Positions 47,657 to 59,195 of a stretch of DNA of 64,000 bases are shown in pieces. Source of the stretch: Epiperipatus broadwayi (taxonomy: Eukaryota > Onychophora > Udeonychophora > Euonychophora > Peripatidae); NCBI GenBank assembly GCA_028023455.1, contig JAQFVV010000232.1, positions 1,548,001 through 1,612,000 of the forward strand, given 5' to 3'. The number at the start of each line of letters is the position of its first letter. The first letter of the stretch is position 1. The position numbers and the translations under genes were made by a program. A model generated the notes under the pieces. It was not told where the DNA came from, did no database searches, and worked only from the letters and a program-made list of their open reading frames with translations.

Positions 47657-48715
47657 ATGAGGCAGGTAAGAAATTTGAAAACTGGAAAGGCAAGAGGTTT
47701 GGATGGATGGGCAGCAGAGGTGGTAATGAATTTAGGGCATAGGGCAAAATTAAAATTATTATGTTTTAATAAGATATCACGGAAGATAAATTTTTCGGTT
47801 AGTTGGAGTAATACAAGAGTAAGGCTACTATTTAAAGGAAAGGGTAAGGATCATAGAAAGTTAAACAATTATAGATCGATAGCAGTAATGTCAGTGTTAT
47901 ATAAAGTTTTGTCATATATGGTGGCTGGAAGGGTTGCAAAATGGATGGAAGAAGATAATATAGTGGAAGAAATACAAGGAGGTTTTTGATCAGTTTGGCA
48001 TATAGGAGATAGTTTATTTATTGTTACAGAACTTATGAATATGCATAGGAGAGAAGGCATATGATGGAGTAAATAGAAATAGATTATGGGTAATTTTAGT
48101 AAATTTGGAAATGGATGAAGCTTTAGTGGATATTATTAAGAACTATATGTATCAATTAGGGTATATAGAATCAGTTAAAGTTTAAACTGGGGTGAGACTA
48201 AGGCAAGGATGGCCTATGTCACCTATTTTGTTTTTGTTGTATTTGAGAGAAATGGAGAGAGCAATAAAATGACTAGGAAGAGGGGTAGAGATACCATTAA
48301 TAGGTAGCAAGAGAGTATATACATATCTGGTCTTTTATTTGCAGATGATGTCTTTTTGTTTGCAGAAAGAAGGGAAGATATAGAAGTTATGCTGAGGACA
48401 TGCGCAAGGGTGGGTGAAGAGATGGAGATTAAACTTAGTGAAGAAAAATCAAAAGTAATGATGATTAATACTGGGGAAAGAGAAGACAGAATTTTTATTG
48501 GGGGATAAAGTTAAGTGTGGTGAATAGATATAACTATTTGGGAATCATCTTAAGTAATCAGAGAAATTGCTTGGATGAATGGGAGAAAAAATTGATAAAT
48601 GAAGCAAAGAAAAGAAAGGCATTGATAAAGAAATTAACAGTGTTCTCATATAATAAGTATGATGTAGCTAGAATTATGGAAGGGAGTGGCAGTAGCAGGG
48701 TTAACATATGGTAAC
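47657..48715 (+). pseudogene. LINE ORF2: reverse transcriptase
   Basis: 47657-47989 reads VRNLKTGKARGLDGWAAEVV, TRVRLLFKGKGKDHRKLNNY, RSIAVMSVLYKVLSYMVAGR, ending EEIQGGF (RT blocks 0-2). Then about 48190-48270 reads GVRLRQGWPMSPILFLLYLR (block 4; normally RQGCP.SP), 48335-48385 reads LLFADDVFLFAERREDIEVM with the catalytic FADD, and 48517-48600 reads VNRYNYLGIILSNQ (YLG block). Several stops and frameshifts lie between blocks. Confidence 0.85.
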
Positions 48716-49478
48716 GATGCATTATGTGTTAGTGAAGTGGTATTAGATTACTTAGAAAAAGTACAAAGAGAAGTAAGAAGACATGCATTAGATGCAGATG
48801 TGTGGATGGCAAAGGAGGCAATTCAAGGAGAAATGGGATGGTCAAGTTTTTATATGAGAGATGCAAAAAGCAAAATGAAAATGTTCGTTAGATTGCAGTT
48901 TATGGATAATAAAAGAATAGCCAAAATAGTATTTAATTGGGTTATGAATAAAGGGCAGGTGACAAGATGGGTGAGAAAGGTAATGCAGTATGCAGAAGAT
49001 TTGGATAAAGAATTTATGTCAGTATACTTATACAAAAGGTGGGATGATTGTGTTAGGAGAATTGTTGAGTGTTATAGTGTTAAGGAATGGGATAGAAGAA
49101 TAGAAGCATTAATAAAGAATAGGGAGTTGAAGAACTAGTATGGAAAGTAAAAAATGTTTAAATATATATAAAAGTAAAAAGAATATTGGGTACGAGTTAA
49201 TTTATGATAATAGCAAGGAAAGTAGTTTACTGTTTAAGGCTTGAACAGGATCTTTAGCAACAAAGGAATATACACATAAACGGAAAAATGTGGGTGATTT
49301 AGTCTGCAAGTTGTGTAAGGAAGGCATAGAAAATATTAGGTATCTCTTAATTGAATGTAAATGCCCGAAAGCAGAAAGGGTACAAATAATGAAGTTGTGG
49401 AAGAATAAACAAAGTGATTACACAGAAAGTGGGTTATTGGTTTTTATGCTGTGTTTGGAAAAAGTAAGGGATATTTAG
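48686..49478 (+). pseudogene. LINE ORF2: C-terminal region with zinc-knuckle-like motif
   Basis: 48686-49138 encodes a helical stretch (VVLDYLEKVQREVRRHALDA, FVRLQFMDNKRIAKIVFNWV, YKRWDDCVRRIVECYSVKEW). 49290-49478 reads DLVCKLCKEGIENIRYLLIE then CKCPKAERVQIMKLWKN, a C-x2-C-x10-H-x4-C knuckle with His changed to Tyr here; the copy at 1251-1490 keeps His. Confidence 0.7.
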
Positions 49479-50239
49479 ATATAAAGGCCATGGAGTTGAC
49501 AAAGCTTATGTTGTGGAAATGGATGGAGCAGGATAGAGAAGAATATGGGAAAACTTAGGGCAGGGAATGGAAAGTTAAAGTGACTAACAGGTTTCTCTCG
49601 GCATAGTTGCTGAGAGGTTCCTGACTCCGTATAAGAAATCACAGTGCATCACTAAAACAAGTAATTTTTAAAAGTTGAATTTAGCAGTTGAGTTTTGAAG
49701 ACATAAAAAGAAAGGTGAGTAAAAATATGTTTAAGATAATAGTATTATAGATTAAAGTAAATTATAAATAACTGAATTAATAAATTATAAATATTGATTG
49801 ATAATAAAATGAATAATGATAATGTAAAGTATAAAAAATATTAAATTAGAGTTAAATATTTAAAAGAGTAAAATAAAAAATAAAAGTAGAATATATATGA
49901 TTATAGTAGGTTTTAAACGATAAATATAGATTGTAAAAAGGATAAAATATATAATATTTAAATGGTAATAAATTAATGATGATTATAAGATGTATATATA
50001 GGTTGCATATAAGTTGTATATATATATAGTTATATATGTGTATATATGGATTATATACATATAATGTATATAGATGTATATAAATTATATGTTCATGTAT
50101 ATTTATATTCATATATTTGTATTATTGTTGTAGTTCTGAAGAAGTTTGCACGGGCAATTGAAACTTTAAAAGAGAGTGGTAATTAAAGCATTGTGAAACA
50201 GTAATAAAGTGCATAGACAATTTAATATTATATACATTT

Positions 50240-50918
50240 GGCAATGCAATAAGAAAGATTAGTTATTATATTCACTTTCCATTGAGGATAGCACCCAACA
50301 TAAACCAGTCCCAATTTCTCTATATTTTCATGTTTTATTGGCAAAATTTTTTATGTTGATGTTCATTTGCCCATATTCTTGACTAATTAATTGAGCTTAG
50401 GTTTGGTGTTGAAATATTTAGCTTACATACTCTAGGTTAGCATATTTTTTACACACAAAAATTAAAGATACAAGTTATTTCATAGTTTGCATATTAAAAA
50501 ATGTCATTAAAGTAGAAATAGGAAATAATTTGTCTTTGCTCTGATGATTAAAATTATTTTTTAAAAATTTATAAATGATTTATTTATTTTGTCAGTGAAT
50601 AAAATAACATATATGATTTTGAAATTAGTCCCTCTGAATAAAATATAAGTTGAGAGCATATTGCCAGATTATTGAGTCTATTCCTGAAATAAAATAGTTT
50701 GTTTATTTATTTATTTAGTAATAAATATATCAAATGAGGCAATTCTAAAATATTTGCTGCTTTTATTTTTATAAAAAACATTTATAAAAGTCTGTTATCT
50801 GATTGTTTACTATTTTAAATATATATGCTTTTAGTAAAATTATCATTAAAAATTTTTTAAATTTTTATTAAATTCATATGTGATTGCAATAATAATTAGT
50901 GTTTATAAATTTCTTTAG
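50240..50918 (+). other. Intronic sequence before the CDK2 exon
   Basis: AT-rich and without recognisable repeats, apart from a possible short match to the P3 5' start near 50265. It ends in the TTCTTTAG acceptor. Confidence 0.5.
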
Positions 50919-51122
50919 ATTACTCGAAGAGCATTATTTCCAGGAGATTCAGAAATTGATCAACTATTTAGAATTTTTCGAACATTAGGAACACCTGATG
51001 AAACAACATGGCCTGGAGTATCAAAATTACCAGATTATAAACCAACATTTCCTAAATGGCCTCCCCAAGATATGCAGAAAGTAGTACCTCAACTAGATTG
51101 TGATGGTCATGATTTATTACTT
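50919..51122 (+). CDS. Cdk2: Cyclin-dependent kinase 2, next internal exon (C-lobe)
   Basis: Seen: a 204-nt phase-0 exon (68 residues) between a TTTCTTTAG acceptor and a GTAAGT donor. It begins [20 protein letters not shown] and continues [39 protein letters not shown] and [29 protein letters not shown] with LGTPDE and WPGV is the CDK2-type signature; CDK1 usually has KPLFHGDSEIDQ and NNEVWPEV. It joins in frame to the exon at 8656-8757. The expected next segment (a QML.YDP..RISA helix and C-terminal tail) was not found between 51123 and 64000, so the last exon probably lies outside the window behind an intron of more than 12.8 kb. Codon use is clean and there are no stops, unlike the surrounding transposon relics. 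Confidence 0.96.
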
Positions 51123-51506
51123 GTAAGTAATTTTATACATATTTTTGAACTAATTTTGTTTTGTATGAATATAGTAAATTTCTACATTCTGTATTAATTT
51201 CAATAAATAGATTATTATATTTGGAATTATATGATCTTAATAGCATAACTATCTTAAGATAATATATTTGCATCCAATTAGTATTTTTCAATATGGATTG
51301 TTACTGAGAGCTCAGAGAATTTATAAATTTTTTGAAACTTATACAATGAAATCAAGATTTTGTTAAAAAATATTTAGTAACATGAAGACTGCTTAAATAT
51401 TATGTGAACTTGTAAAAGTATTATGTAACTAAACTGTTGAAAATAAATGTTATTTATCCATTAACTATTATACTAAATCTAGGTTTTTTTTAATTCTTTA
51501 GTAAAT
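51123..51506 (+). other. Start of the next CDK2 intron
   Basis: Follows the GTAAGT donor; AT-rich, no element seen before the RTE 3' end at 51507. Confidence 0.6.
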
Positions 51507-52149
51507 AATATCATCATCATTTTCAATCATTATTGATTCACTGCAGGGTGAAGGTCTGTCCAAGATCAATCCATTTTCTAAATCTCTAGTCTCCTCCACA
51601 TCACACCAGCACACTTTCTTATTTCATCCACTCATCTTACATGTGGTCTCTTTCTAGGTCTTTTGCAGTCTCTTGGAATCCAATTTAATATTTAAACTGA
51701 CTATCTTTTATCATGTCTTCTAGAAATGTACCCAGCCCAATTTCTTAATTCTTTCAATGATGTCTGTAATACCTGTTTATTTTCTCATCAATATATTTTG
51801 CTTTAGATCTCTTTATTATTCCTAATACACATCTTTCCATACTTTTTTGAATGGTCTAAATTCTCTATATTTCTTTTTTGTTAAGTGTTTAAGTCTCAGG
51901 TCCATACGTAGGAACTGGTAAAACACATTTATTAAAAACCTTCCTTTTCAAACACATAGGCATATTTCCTTGTAATATTAAGTTATTTCTACCAAAAATA
52001 TTCCATGTTTAATGCTATGATTAATTTTATCCATTATGTTTCCATCTGTAATAATAATCTGACAAGCTATTTGTAGTTGTTAACTTTTTCTAACTCATCA
52101 ATCTTTAGTTTGTTCTTTTGAGAAAATTCATTGAACATTACTTTAGTCT

Positions 52150-52900
52150 TTTTTCATTTATCGTTAATCCTACTTTCTTACTTTCATTTGATAACTCTTG
52201 CAATATTTTTTGAAACTTTAAAGCATTATTTGTAAAAACAATTAAATCATCTGCAAAATCTAGATGACTGAAATAATTTTGATTTACTTTTATTCTTTTA
52301 GTTTTCCATTTTAATCCTCAAAATACTTCTTGCAAAACTGTTGTAAAAAGTTTTGGAAATATATTCACTCTATCATATATTCTTTTCAGTGTTAATCTTT
52401 TTAGTATCATTATGCAATCTAATTGTTGCTGTTGTAATTTTATAAATATTTTCTTCAGAATATGACAGTATCCTGGGTCTATGCCTTGATGATCTAATAC
52501 TTTAATCACTGAAGAAATGCTTATAGAATCAAATGCCTTTTCATAATCTACAAATCCAAGCATAATGGTAATTCATATTCATTGGCCCTTTCTATCATTT
52601 TTCTCAATATTTGGATATGATCCACTGTACTAAAACTACTTTTAAATTCAGCTTGTATTTTTGGTTCGTTAAAATCCAAAGTTCGCTGTAAACGGAGTTG
52701 TGATTATTTTGGTAAAATTTTTTATACAGAACTGATAAAAAACTGATAGGTCTATAATTTTTGATATCTTCTATGTCACTTTTTTAAATATTAATATTAA
52801 TACTGAATTCTTTTAATCATCTGTTACATCTTTATCATTTAGATATTTGGTATATAATTTTGACAAAAAAAAATTCTATTTCTTCACCTACTATTTTAGG
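52150..52900 (-). pseudogene. RTE/BovB-type reverse transcriptase relic
   Basis: 52318-52563 (minus) reads MLGFVDYEKAFDSISISSVI, KVLDHQGIDPGYCHILKKIF, then a degenerate RVNIFPKLFTTVLQEVF where GDTISPKLFTAALQ is normal. FVDYEKAFDS is block A with the catalytic Asp. The FADD block is expected near 52250 (DFADD is legible as LDFADDLIVF on the minus strand). Inactive. Confidence 0.7.
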
Positions 52901-53544
52901 ATATCGATTATAATTCCATCATTACGTGGAGCCTTTCCCTTCATAAATTTAATTGCATGTCTCACTCCATTTAAAATCCTGAGCAATTCAGAAATATAGT
53001 ATTTGTAAGAAGTATTTTTTCTTGTTCTTTATTGCTTCATAATTCTTGATAGAACTCTTCTACACATTTCATGATGTCATCATCTTTCTAGTAATAGTTC
53101 TTTTTTTATTATTGCAGAAATAAGTTTCCTACCAATACTAGTGTTGTTTTATACTTTTGAGAGCTTTTTTCTCTTTAATAATTTTTTTTACTAGTTCATA
53201 ATTATACATTCTTGTATCATTATCAACTCTTTTTCATACCATTTTATAAAATTCAAGATATTTAATCCTTCTTAATGCATCATTATTATATAGTTTCATA
53301 TTCCTTTTTTACTTCATAAATTATCTCAGTAAAAATTTTACTGGCAATTGCTAATTTTTTGTACCCACTATCTTTGTTGCAGTTTTTAAAAATGTAAATG
53401 TTATACTCTTGTTGATTTCATTAAAATCTGAATCATATTTAAAATCCATTAATATTTGAAAACGATTTGCAAGTTTTAATTTAAATTCATTGGAATGTTT
53501 CTGAAGATTAGGAATATCAACTGTAAATTTTGTTTTCTTAATAG

Positions 53545-54170
53545 TTATTGTCTTTCTAGTTTTGCATTAACATGTATCTTACATCTCACTAATTGATGAT
53601 CACTTCCTGTGTTGAGTTTATTAAGAACATTGCAATCTTGAAATACATATTTTCTGTTAGACAAAATATAATTCAATTCTCCTGTATTTTTATTTGGATG
53701 CTTCCATTTATAATATAAAGTTTTTCTTTTTCTGAAACTCCACAAGTCTATGACTTCTCTCATTTCTATCATCATAACCAAATTTTTCTACAGCACTTTG
53801 ATCTTTCAAATGACAATTTGAAAATGTTGTTTGGTCTGATCAAAAGCCTTTTTGTTGGGGCATAAACCTGAATTATCTACATTTGATATCAGCTATTAAG
53901 TTGCATAGCTAATCTTATTACTATGTTTGTTACACCATCAATCTCCACAATGTTGTTATTCTACTTTTTATTTATAATGAATCTTATTCCACTTGCACTT
54001 ATAACGTGTGTGCCTTTATAGTATAGTACATGTCCACTTTTTAAATTGTCTCTTCACCTTTTTTTCTAATTTCACAAAGTCCAATAATATTCCATTTAAT
54101 ATTAGACGGCTCTTTTTCCAATTCTTGCAATTTTCATTCATTTGAAAGTAATCTGCAGTTGTAAGTATCC
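53545..54170 (-). pseudogene. RTE-type AP endonuclease relic
   Basis: About 53860 reads IIQVYAPT (minus). 53545-53781 reads MREVIDLWSFRKRKTLYYKW, KHPNKNTGELNYILSNRKYV, FQDCNVLNKLNTGSDHQLVR, where W.HP....ELDYIL..R and GSDH.LV (catalytic Asp-His) are conserved in APE domains of RTE/BovB LINEs. Upstream, ISASGIRFII is the substrate-sensing segment. Confidence 0.75.
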
Positions 54171-54190
54171 ACATAAAAAGTCATCATCAA

Positions 54191-54835
54191 ATGGCCGTTT
54201 ACTAGACCTACCGTTTAGTAGGCCTACATATATATGCTCTAGTAATATTATACCGTAAACATATATATCGTAAATGCGAGTTGTTTTTTGCAACCATTGT
54301 CTTTCGCAAAATCACTCTTTGATACCTATAACATGCTTAGCAGTTTCTACGAAAGTCTTGCAATTAACATTTACGGTCTTTGGTTTATTTTGGGATTGTA
54401 GATTTTAATTTGAAGTAACTCTGCAAATGTTTATTTTTTAATTTTTTGACTCATTTCAATGTATGTGGTATTAGTTATTTTAAATTTTAACATTGCAAGC
54501 AACAATCACTAGAGCCATTGTCAATTGTCAAAATTTTGTAAAGGATGCGGTCTACAAACATTGCTGTCTGGCGAAGTCACGTCATTCGTGAGATTTTATA
54601 TTTGAGAATTATAAAATGGCCGGTAGAGGGGGTTTTGTTTGTTTACTAAATAAATAAATGGCAAAAAAGATCGTTAAACGAGTTTAAACATTTTTGTGTT
54701 ATTTGTTTTAATCTTTCGGAAACAAATGTTTTGGCAAAATTAAAACAAATTTAAAAACGTTTTTGTCTTATTTGTTTGTAGTTAATTAAAATACTATCGC
54801 AGTCAAGATGTGGTAAAAAAGAAAAACATTTTTTT
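54191..54835. other. Non-coding sequence
   Basis: AT-rich. A short GC-richer stretch (54560-54640, with GTCACGTCATTCGTGA and ATGGCCGGTAGAGG) looks promoter- or first-exon-like, but the frame stops after 13 codons. Nothing else is recognised. Confidence 0.35.
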
Positions 54836-55300
54836 AAAAAAGGTTATTTTTAGTTAAATTAAATAAAATTAAAAACAGATTTTACAAAAAAGGTTACTTT
54901 TAGTTAAAATAAATGAAATTAAAAAGATTTTTTAAAAAAAGGTTACTTGTAGTTAAAAGAAATAAAATTAAAAACAGATTTTTAAAAAAAGGTTACTTTT
55001 ACTTAAAAAAAGTAAAATTACACTGGTAAAATGTTAAAAGTAAAATTACACTAGAAAATGTTTTATTAAATAGAGGCAGATTTTTTAAAAAAGGTTAGTT
55101 TTACTTAAAAAAATTAAAATTATGCTAGAAAATGTTATATTGAATCGTGCCAGATTTTAAACAAAAAGGTTACTTTTACTTAAAAAAAGTAAATTACGCT
55201 AGAAAATGTTATATTGAATAGAGACAGATTTTTAAAAAAAGGTTACTTAAATAAAGTACAATTATGCTCGAAAATGCTATATTGAATCGTGCACCTGGAA
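54836..55300 (+). repeat. Degenerate minisatellite, ~55-75-bp units
   Basis: AAAAAAGGTTACTTTTA (with variants) recurs at least seven times between 54836 and 55245. Later units add AAAATTACACTAGAAAATGT and TATTGAATAGAGACAGA. Unit length grows from left to right, suggesting stepwise expansion. Confidence 0.85.
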
Positions 55301-56526
55301 AAGTTATATTGAATCATTTTTGTCCAGCAATAATGCCATCAAGAGGCATGCGGTGGCTAATCGACTAGTACCAATACTTCTTACCTGAGGTAAACCATAG
55401 CTTCAGAATCTCCAAAACTAGTCACATAACAATTCTTCATTTTTATCTTGTATCCCAAAATTTAACAAATCTCAAGGCGTCTATAAGAAAAAGATTCATC
55501 CTAATAAAAAATAAATTTCCAGAAGATGGATATGCATTTTTCCAGAACTAGAAATTAAAGGCTACTGTCTGTATCAATGATAAACTGAGTTTCATCTCTT
55601 CATTTTATATTTTTTGTGTACACCAGTGATGTTTATATTCTTTGTGCACACCAGTGATGCTATTTTGTTATATTTATTGTCTCACAGAGATATAATTTAT
55701 TTGCATATAGCTGATTTGCTAGCTATAGACTTGAAAATAATGTGATGCAAGATGTGGCAAAACTATTCGCTCCACTGCATGAGTATCAAGGCATAGTCAA
55801 GAATCAGGATTTGATTCTTTGCCTACATACAATTGCATGTAGTATACTTAACCATTGTGGATATCACCACACATATCTCTTGAAATCTCTCTATTGGTTT
55901 TAAGAGTTTATATTTTCACATGGTACTATGCTTAGTAAATTGTGTGATTGCTTTATCAACTGCAATCTTTTTGTACATCTGATAATCAGTCTTAAACTTT
56001 ACATTGCACTGCTCTATAATATTTTAATTATATATATAAAAATCATTACTTGTTATACAAACACAGCCATGGAAGTGTAAGCGCACTAATACGTATATAA
56101 ACACACTAATAAATTATTAAACCTTTTGAGAATCATTGTCTATAAAATAAGTCAAACTTTGATCAGAGCCCCTAAATTACATTGTATATAAACTACTACA
56201 TTATATTCAAATACAAGTATAAATTATATATTGCACACTAATACAAATGCAAACACATTAATAAATTATAATTTATAAAAATAATAAAACTATGCAAATA
56301 ATAGAAAAATTTAAAATACTATATAAATAATAACCCTAAAAGTTACTATACAAAAAAAAAAATTGAATACTTACGAGCTCCAAAATTATATTATACATAA
56401 ACTACTACGTTATACTGGAATACAAGTATAATTTATATACTACACATACTAATACAAATGCAAACACATTAATAAATTACAATTTATCAAATAAAAAAAA
56501 TTAAAATTGTACTATGCAAATAATAG

Positions 56527-58860
56527 AAAAATTTGGTTCTTGTTAAATAGCCACTGTACATCGCTTTGTATCACGGTTTCTGTGCAAAAACAGCGATATA
56601 ATGTTTCAGGTCTGTCACCTCTTAAACAATTTACGTTATTTTATAATGCGGCTTTTTTTTTTTTAAAAAAAAAAGTACATTTTTTTAAAATTAATTTTGA
56701 AAAAAGCGCCTTTTTTTTTTGGTCAAAAATACGGTTTTATTTTTCTGGAAAAACTACCTCATTCTTATCTGTTTTTTAGCTTTTTTTTAAAAAACATTTT
56801 TTTTTTTTTGTCTTTTTAATTCTTTTTTTAATTATCGTACATGGCAGGTTTTTTGGGGGTGAATTATATTACAGTTTTAATAAAAAGGTGTGTGTGTTTT
56901 ATTTTTACTAATTTTAAAAAAGGGATGATTTATTTTATAGTAGCAGAGGCGGCTTTGTTTTTTTTTGTTCTTCAGAATAGTACAATAAATGTAATCTAAA
57001 AAGTGGACTCCTTTTTTCAACTAATTAATCAGACTCAGCTTTTTTCATTTTCCTGCTTTCACCTATTGTTTTTGGTTTATCCCCCCCCCAAAAAAGGCCA
57101 TTTTCTTTCTATTTATAATAAAGAATCAAGGACTTTTTTATTTGGCCTACTTTCCTCCACCTCCTACCCTTCAACACTGACAGTCTGGTTGTAATATTAA
57201 ATGAAAGCTTTAAAGAAAAACTGAATGAACAAAACCCAAAAAAATTTGGATTTGATTGGCTTACAAATTAATCACGACAAAACAGATTCATTTCCAAAAT
57301 AAATTTATTAACGATATATACAACTTCAATTAATCAGAAAACTTTTTTGGCTGAAAAGTGTAACATTTTTTAAACATTGAAATAACAAACAGCCAGACAT
57401 CAGTTTGGAGACTAGTGAGTAGGGTGGGCGGTCATTTCCTTTAATATGGCTCTAAACATGTCCTCGTCTTTATGAAGGCATCTCCAAATAAATTCAGACA
57501 GATAATTGTCTAAACGTACATGTGCTGTGCTGCAGTGTTTTTTGTTTTGTCACTTCAGGAGACCCCTAAATTACCTCTCGATGGTCTGGGTGAGGGCACC
57601 TGTTCTGAGATCAATGAAATTATATCAGTTAACTTTTAGGTGGCTAAAGCCTGCTGCCTCATGTTCAGTGGTCATATCTCTTTCAACAATCTGAGTAAAT
57701 AGTAGATCCAGAGTTCACGTTCTGACTAATGGCATCCAGCAGTAGCGCTGCAGAGCGATTGAATGGCAGATGCGAAATATTTGCCTGTCTCTTGGCAAAC
57801 ACCTCCAAAAAGCCACTGCTGTGGAAGCATCCTTCCCTGATGGTTCTTGTGGCATGAGAAAAGGGTTTCATCTACTTCCACTATGAGTTCAGGATTGCCT
57901 ATTTGACGGCATGGGTGTGATAAAAGTCTCAAACAGCGGAGCTCTCAAACCGATGATCCACTGTACTAAGGTAGATTTTGGGATTTGGAGATTGTCTCTG
58001 GGACGTTTAATGCTCAGCTGGTCTCAGTTCCACAAATACAAGAGCTGCAAAGCTTTGAGGAAGGACCTTCTGGAACCCCCAAACCATGCCTTGTAAATGG
58101 ACACTGTTCGCCTGCAGGCATGCGAATAGCACACAAACTGACAATAAGTGTCACACCTTTACCGCAGACACATTGATTGACATGTGGCAGAATGTTTTGA
58201 GCCTGCAGAAAGGCAACTCCATCATCTTCTGTGTTTGCAATGTCCCACAGTTTAATCATGATGCTATTGCTATCATTTTGGTTTTCTCGTATGACTCATG
58301 GCCAAATCGGAACTTTTTTTTGAACACCTGCAATAGTGCTGTGGCAAAGCTGTTTCCAAATTTAAAACACTTCCACACTGCATAGGGAAGCATTCCTGAT
58401 ACACTGACAATTACTAGTAATCAATACTACATCATTTGGGGTATAGGGAAAACCATTTGGAACAACAGTTCTAACATTCCAGTACACACAGCCTCAGACT
58501 AAATGGTAGCAAACATCCATTACTGATCATACACATAGAAAGCCACACAAAGCTGGGCGGAACATTTCTACATGTGCATAGAAAGTGACACCATCACGCG
58601 GAAACTATTAGACGGCTATTACGATTGTAGTGCTGTATTAGCCATAGTTTTGGTATGTGGCAGAATTAAACGGCTGCTTACTGATCGGTAGTGTTGTAGT
58701 TTCAGCCACATTAAACGCATAATGTGGCCACTAAAACAGCTACTATGATCATAGTGGTGTATTAGCCGTAGGTTTGGCGACAAAACCAGTATTATTCTGT
58801 CTTTACACAGAAACGGCGCCACCAAGCGATGTACTGTGACTATTTAACAACCAAAAATTT
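56527..58860 (-). mobile_element. Merlin DNA transposon (2,318 bp) with 8-bp TSD AAAAATTT
   Basis: The element is 56535-58852. Left terminus GGTTCTTGTTAAATAGCCAC and right terminus ...GTGACTATTTAACAACC are inverted repeats that extend ~60 bp inward (ACATCGCTT, TTTCTGTG). Direct repeat AAAAATTT is at 56527-56534 and 58853-58860. Subterminal tandem motifs (GTAGTGCTGTATTAGCC and GTGGTGTATTAGCCGTAGGT) lie at 58620-58790. A broken Merlin transposase fills 57413-58259 on the minus strand. Confidence 0.92.
57413..58259 (-). pseudogene. Merlin (ISXO2-like) transposase, frameshifted
   Basis: Minus strand in order: MIKLWDIANTEDDGVAFLQA, QNILPHVNQCVCGK (first Cys pair region); STLVQWIIGLRAPLFETF (the helix usually reading TVVDW.N..RE); NPELIVEVDETLFSCHKNHQ with the first catalytic Asp (EVDETLF); GRMLPQQWLFGGVCQETGKY; a short segment TLDLLFTQIVERDM where the second Asp (TD.W) should be, altered; GFSHLKVN, the strand before N.SINFV; and GALTQTIER then NKKHCSTAHVRLDNYLSEFI WRC, the conserved TQ.IE..W...K and LD.YL.EF.WR end. 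At least three frame changes and several stops inactivate it. No intact helper copy is in this window. Confidence 0.85.
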
Positions 58861-59195
58861 AAATTACCAAAAAACAAAGTAAAATCGAATATTTACAATA
58901 TTACATTTTTATCGCGATGAAGGCCTTGAATCATTGAGACATTATTAATCCATTTTACTTCAGAGTCTTTACAAAATGAAAATTTTGCCTTTGTTTTCTT
59001 CATGCAATCTAGTAAACTGAGCAGAAAAAAAAAAAAAATTAAATGAATCTACTAAGAAAAATATTAATAAAAAGTTGTAAATTTTGTCCGATTTTAACAT
59101 ACGATATGCCATTTTAAAAAGGAATTCAAACAGCAACAAATGCCAGGATTTTTGTATACATCATAGTTTTCACACAATTTTAAAAAGAAAACAAA

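Larger units (their letters stand above)
44285..49652 (+). mobile_element. CR1/L2-group LINE, nearly full length but decayed
   Basis: Order: 5' UTR, ORF1 coiled coil and SGNH esterase (44881-45692), apurinic-type endonuclease (about 45950-46850, with a hAT insert), RT (47657-48715), C-terminal helical region and zinc-knuckle-like motif (48686-49478), then a 3' UTR with a hairpin (AACAGG...GGCATAGTTGCTGAGAGG...CTGACTCC) and a CATCA-type end (GTGCATCAC, 49643-49651). The 5' border is not sharply defined. It lies within the P4 3' UTR. Confidence 0.8.
43407..50240 (+). mobile_element. Penelope-like element P4 with inverted 5' part, 3' UTR split by a LINE
   Basis: 43407-43765 is RT C-terminal sequence on the minus strand; 43770-44199 is the GIY-YIG endonuclease on the + strand; the 3' UTR begins at 44200, is interrupted by the LINE, and resumes after about 49653, ending with a (TA)-rich microsatellite (49980-50110) and the conserved 3' terminus (about 50130-50240). 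The segment between RT and endonuclease is missing at the inversion joint. Confidence 0.75.
51507..54190 (-). mobile_element. RTE/BovB-like LINE, decayed
   Basis: Minus-strand pieces in order: endonuclease (about 54170-53545), poorly preserved middle, RT (about 52900-52150) and a 3' end at 51507 carrying ATGATGATGAT-type repeats, as is usual for RTE elements. Many frameshifts; only short frames survive. Confidence 0.75.
55373..59195 (+). repeat. Fold-back family F, copy 2 (right-arm type), interrupted by a Merlin element
   Basis: 55373-56526 matches 4298-5270 and 58861-59195 matches about 5270-5570 of copy 1 (shared GCTTCAGAATCTCCAAAA, AAGAAAAAGATTCATCCTAA, CCAGAAGATGGATATGCATT, AGTAAACTGAGCAGAAAAAA). 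No inverted partner arm is seen here. Confidence 0.85.

Noticed and set aside
54616-54657. Possible first exon starting ATGGCCGGTAGAGG after a TATAAAA-like run
   Set aside because: The frame stops after 13 codons and no GT donor or downstream exon is convincing.
56507-57194. ORFs rich in Phe/Lys in the left part of the Merlin element
   Set aside because: Produced by poly-T/poly-A runs; no motif.
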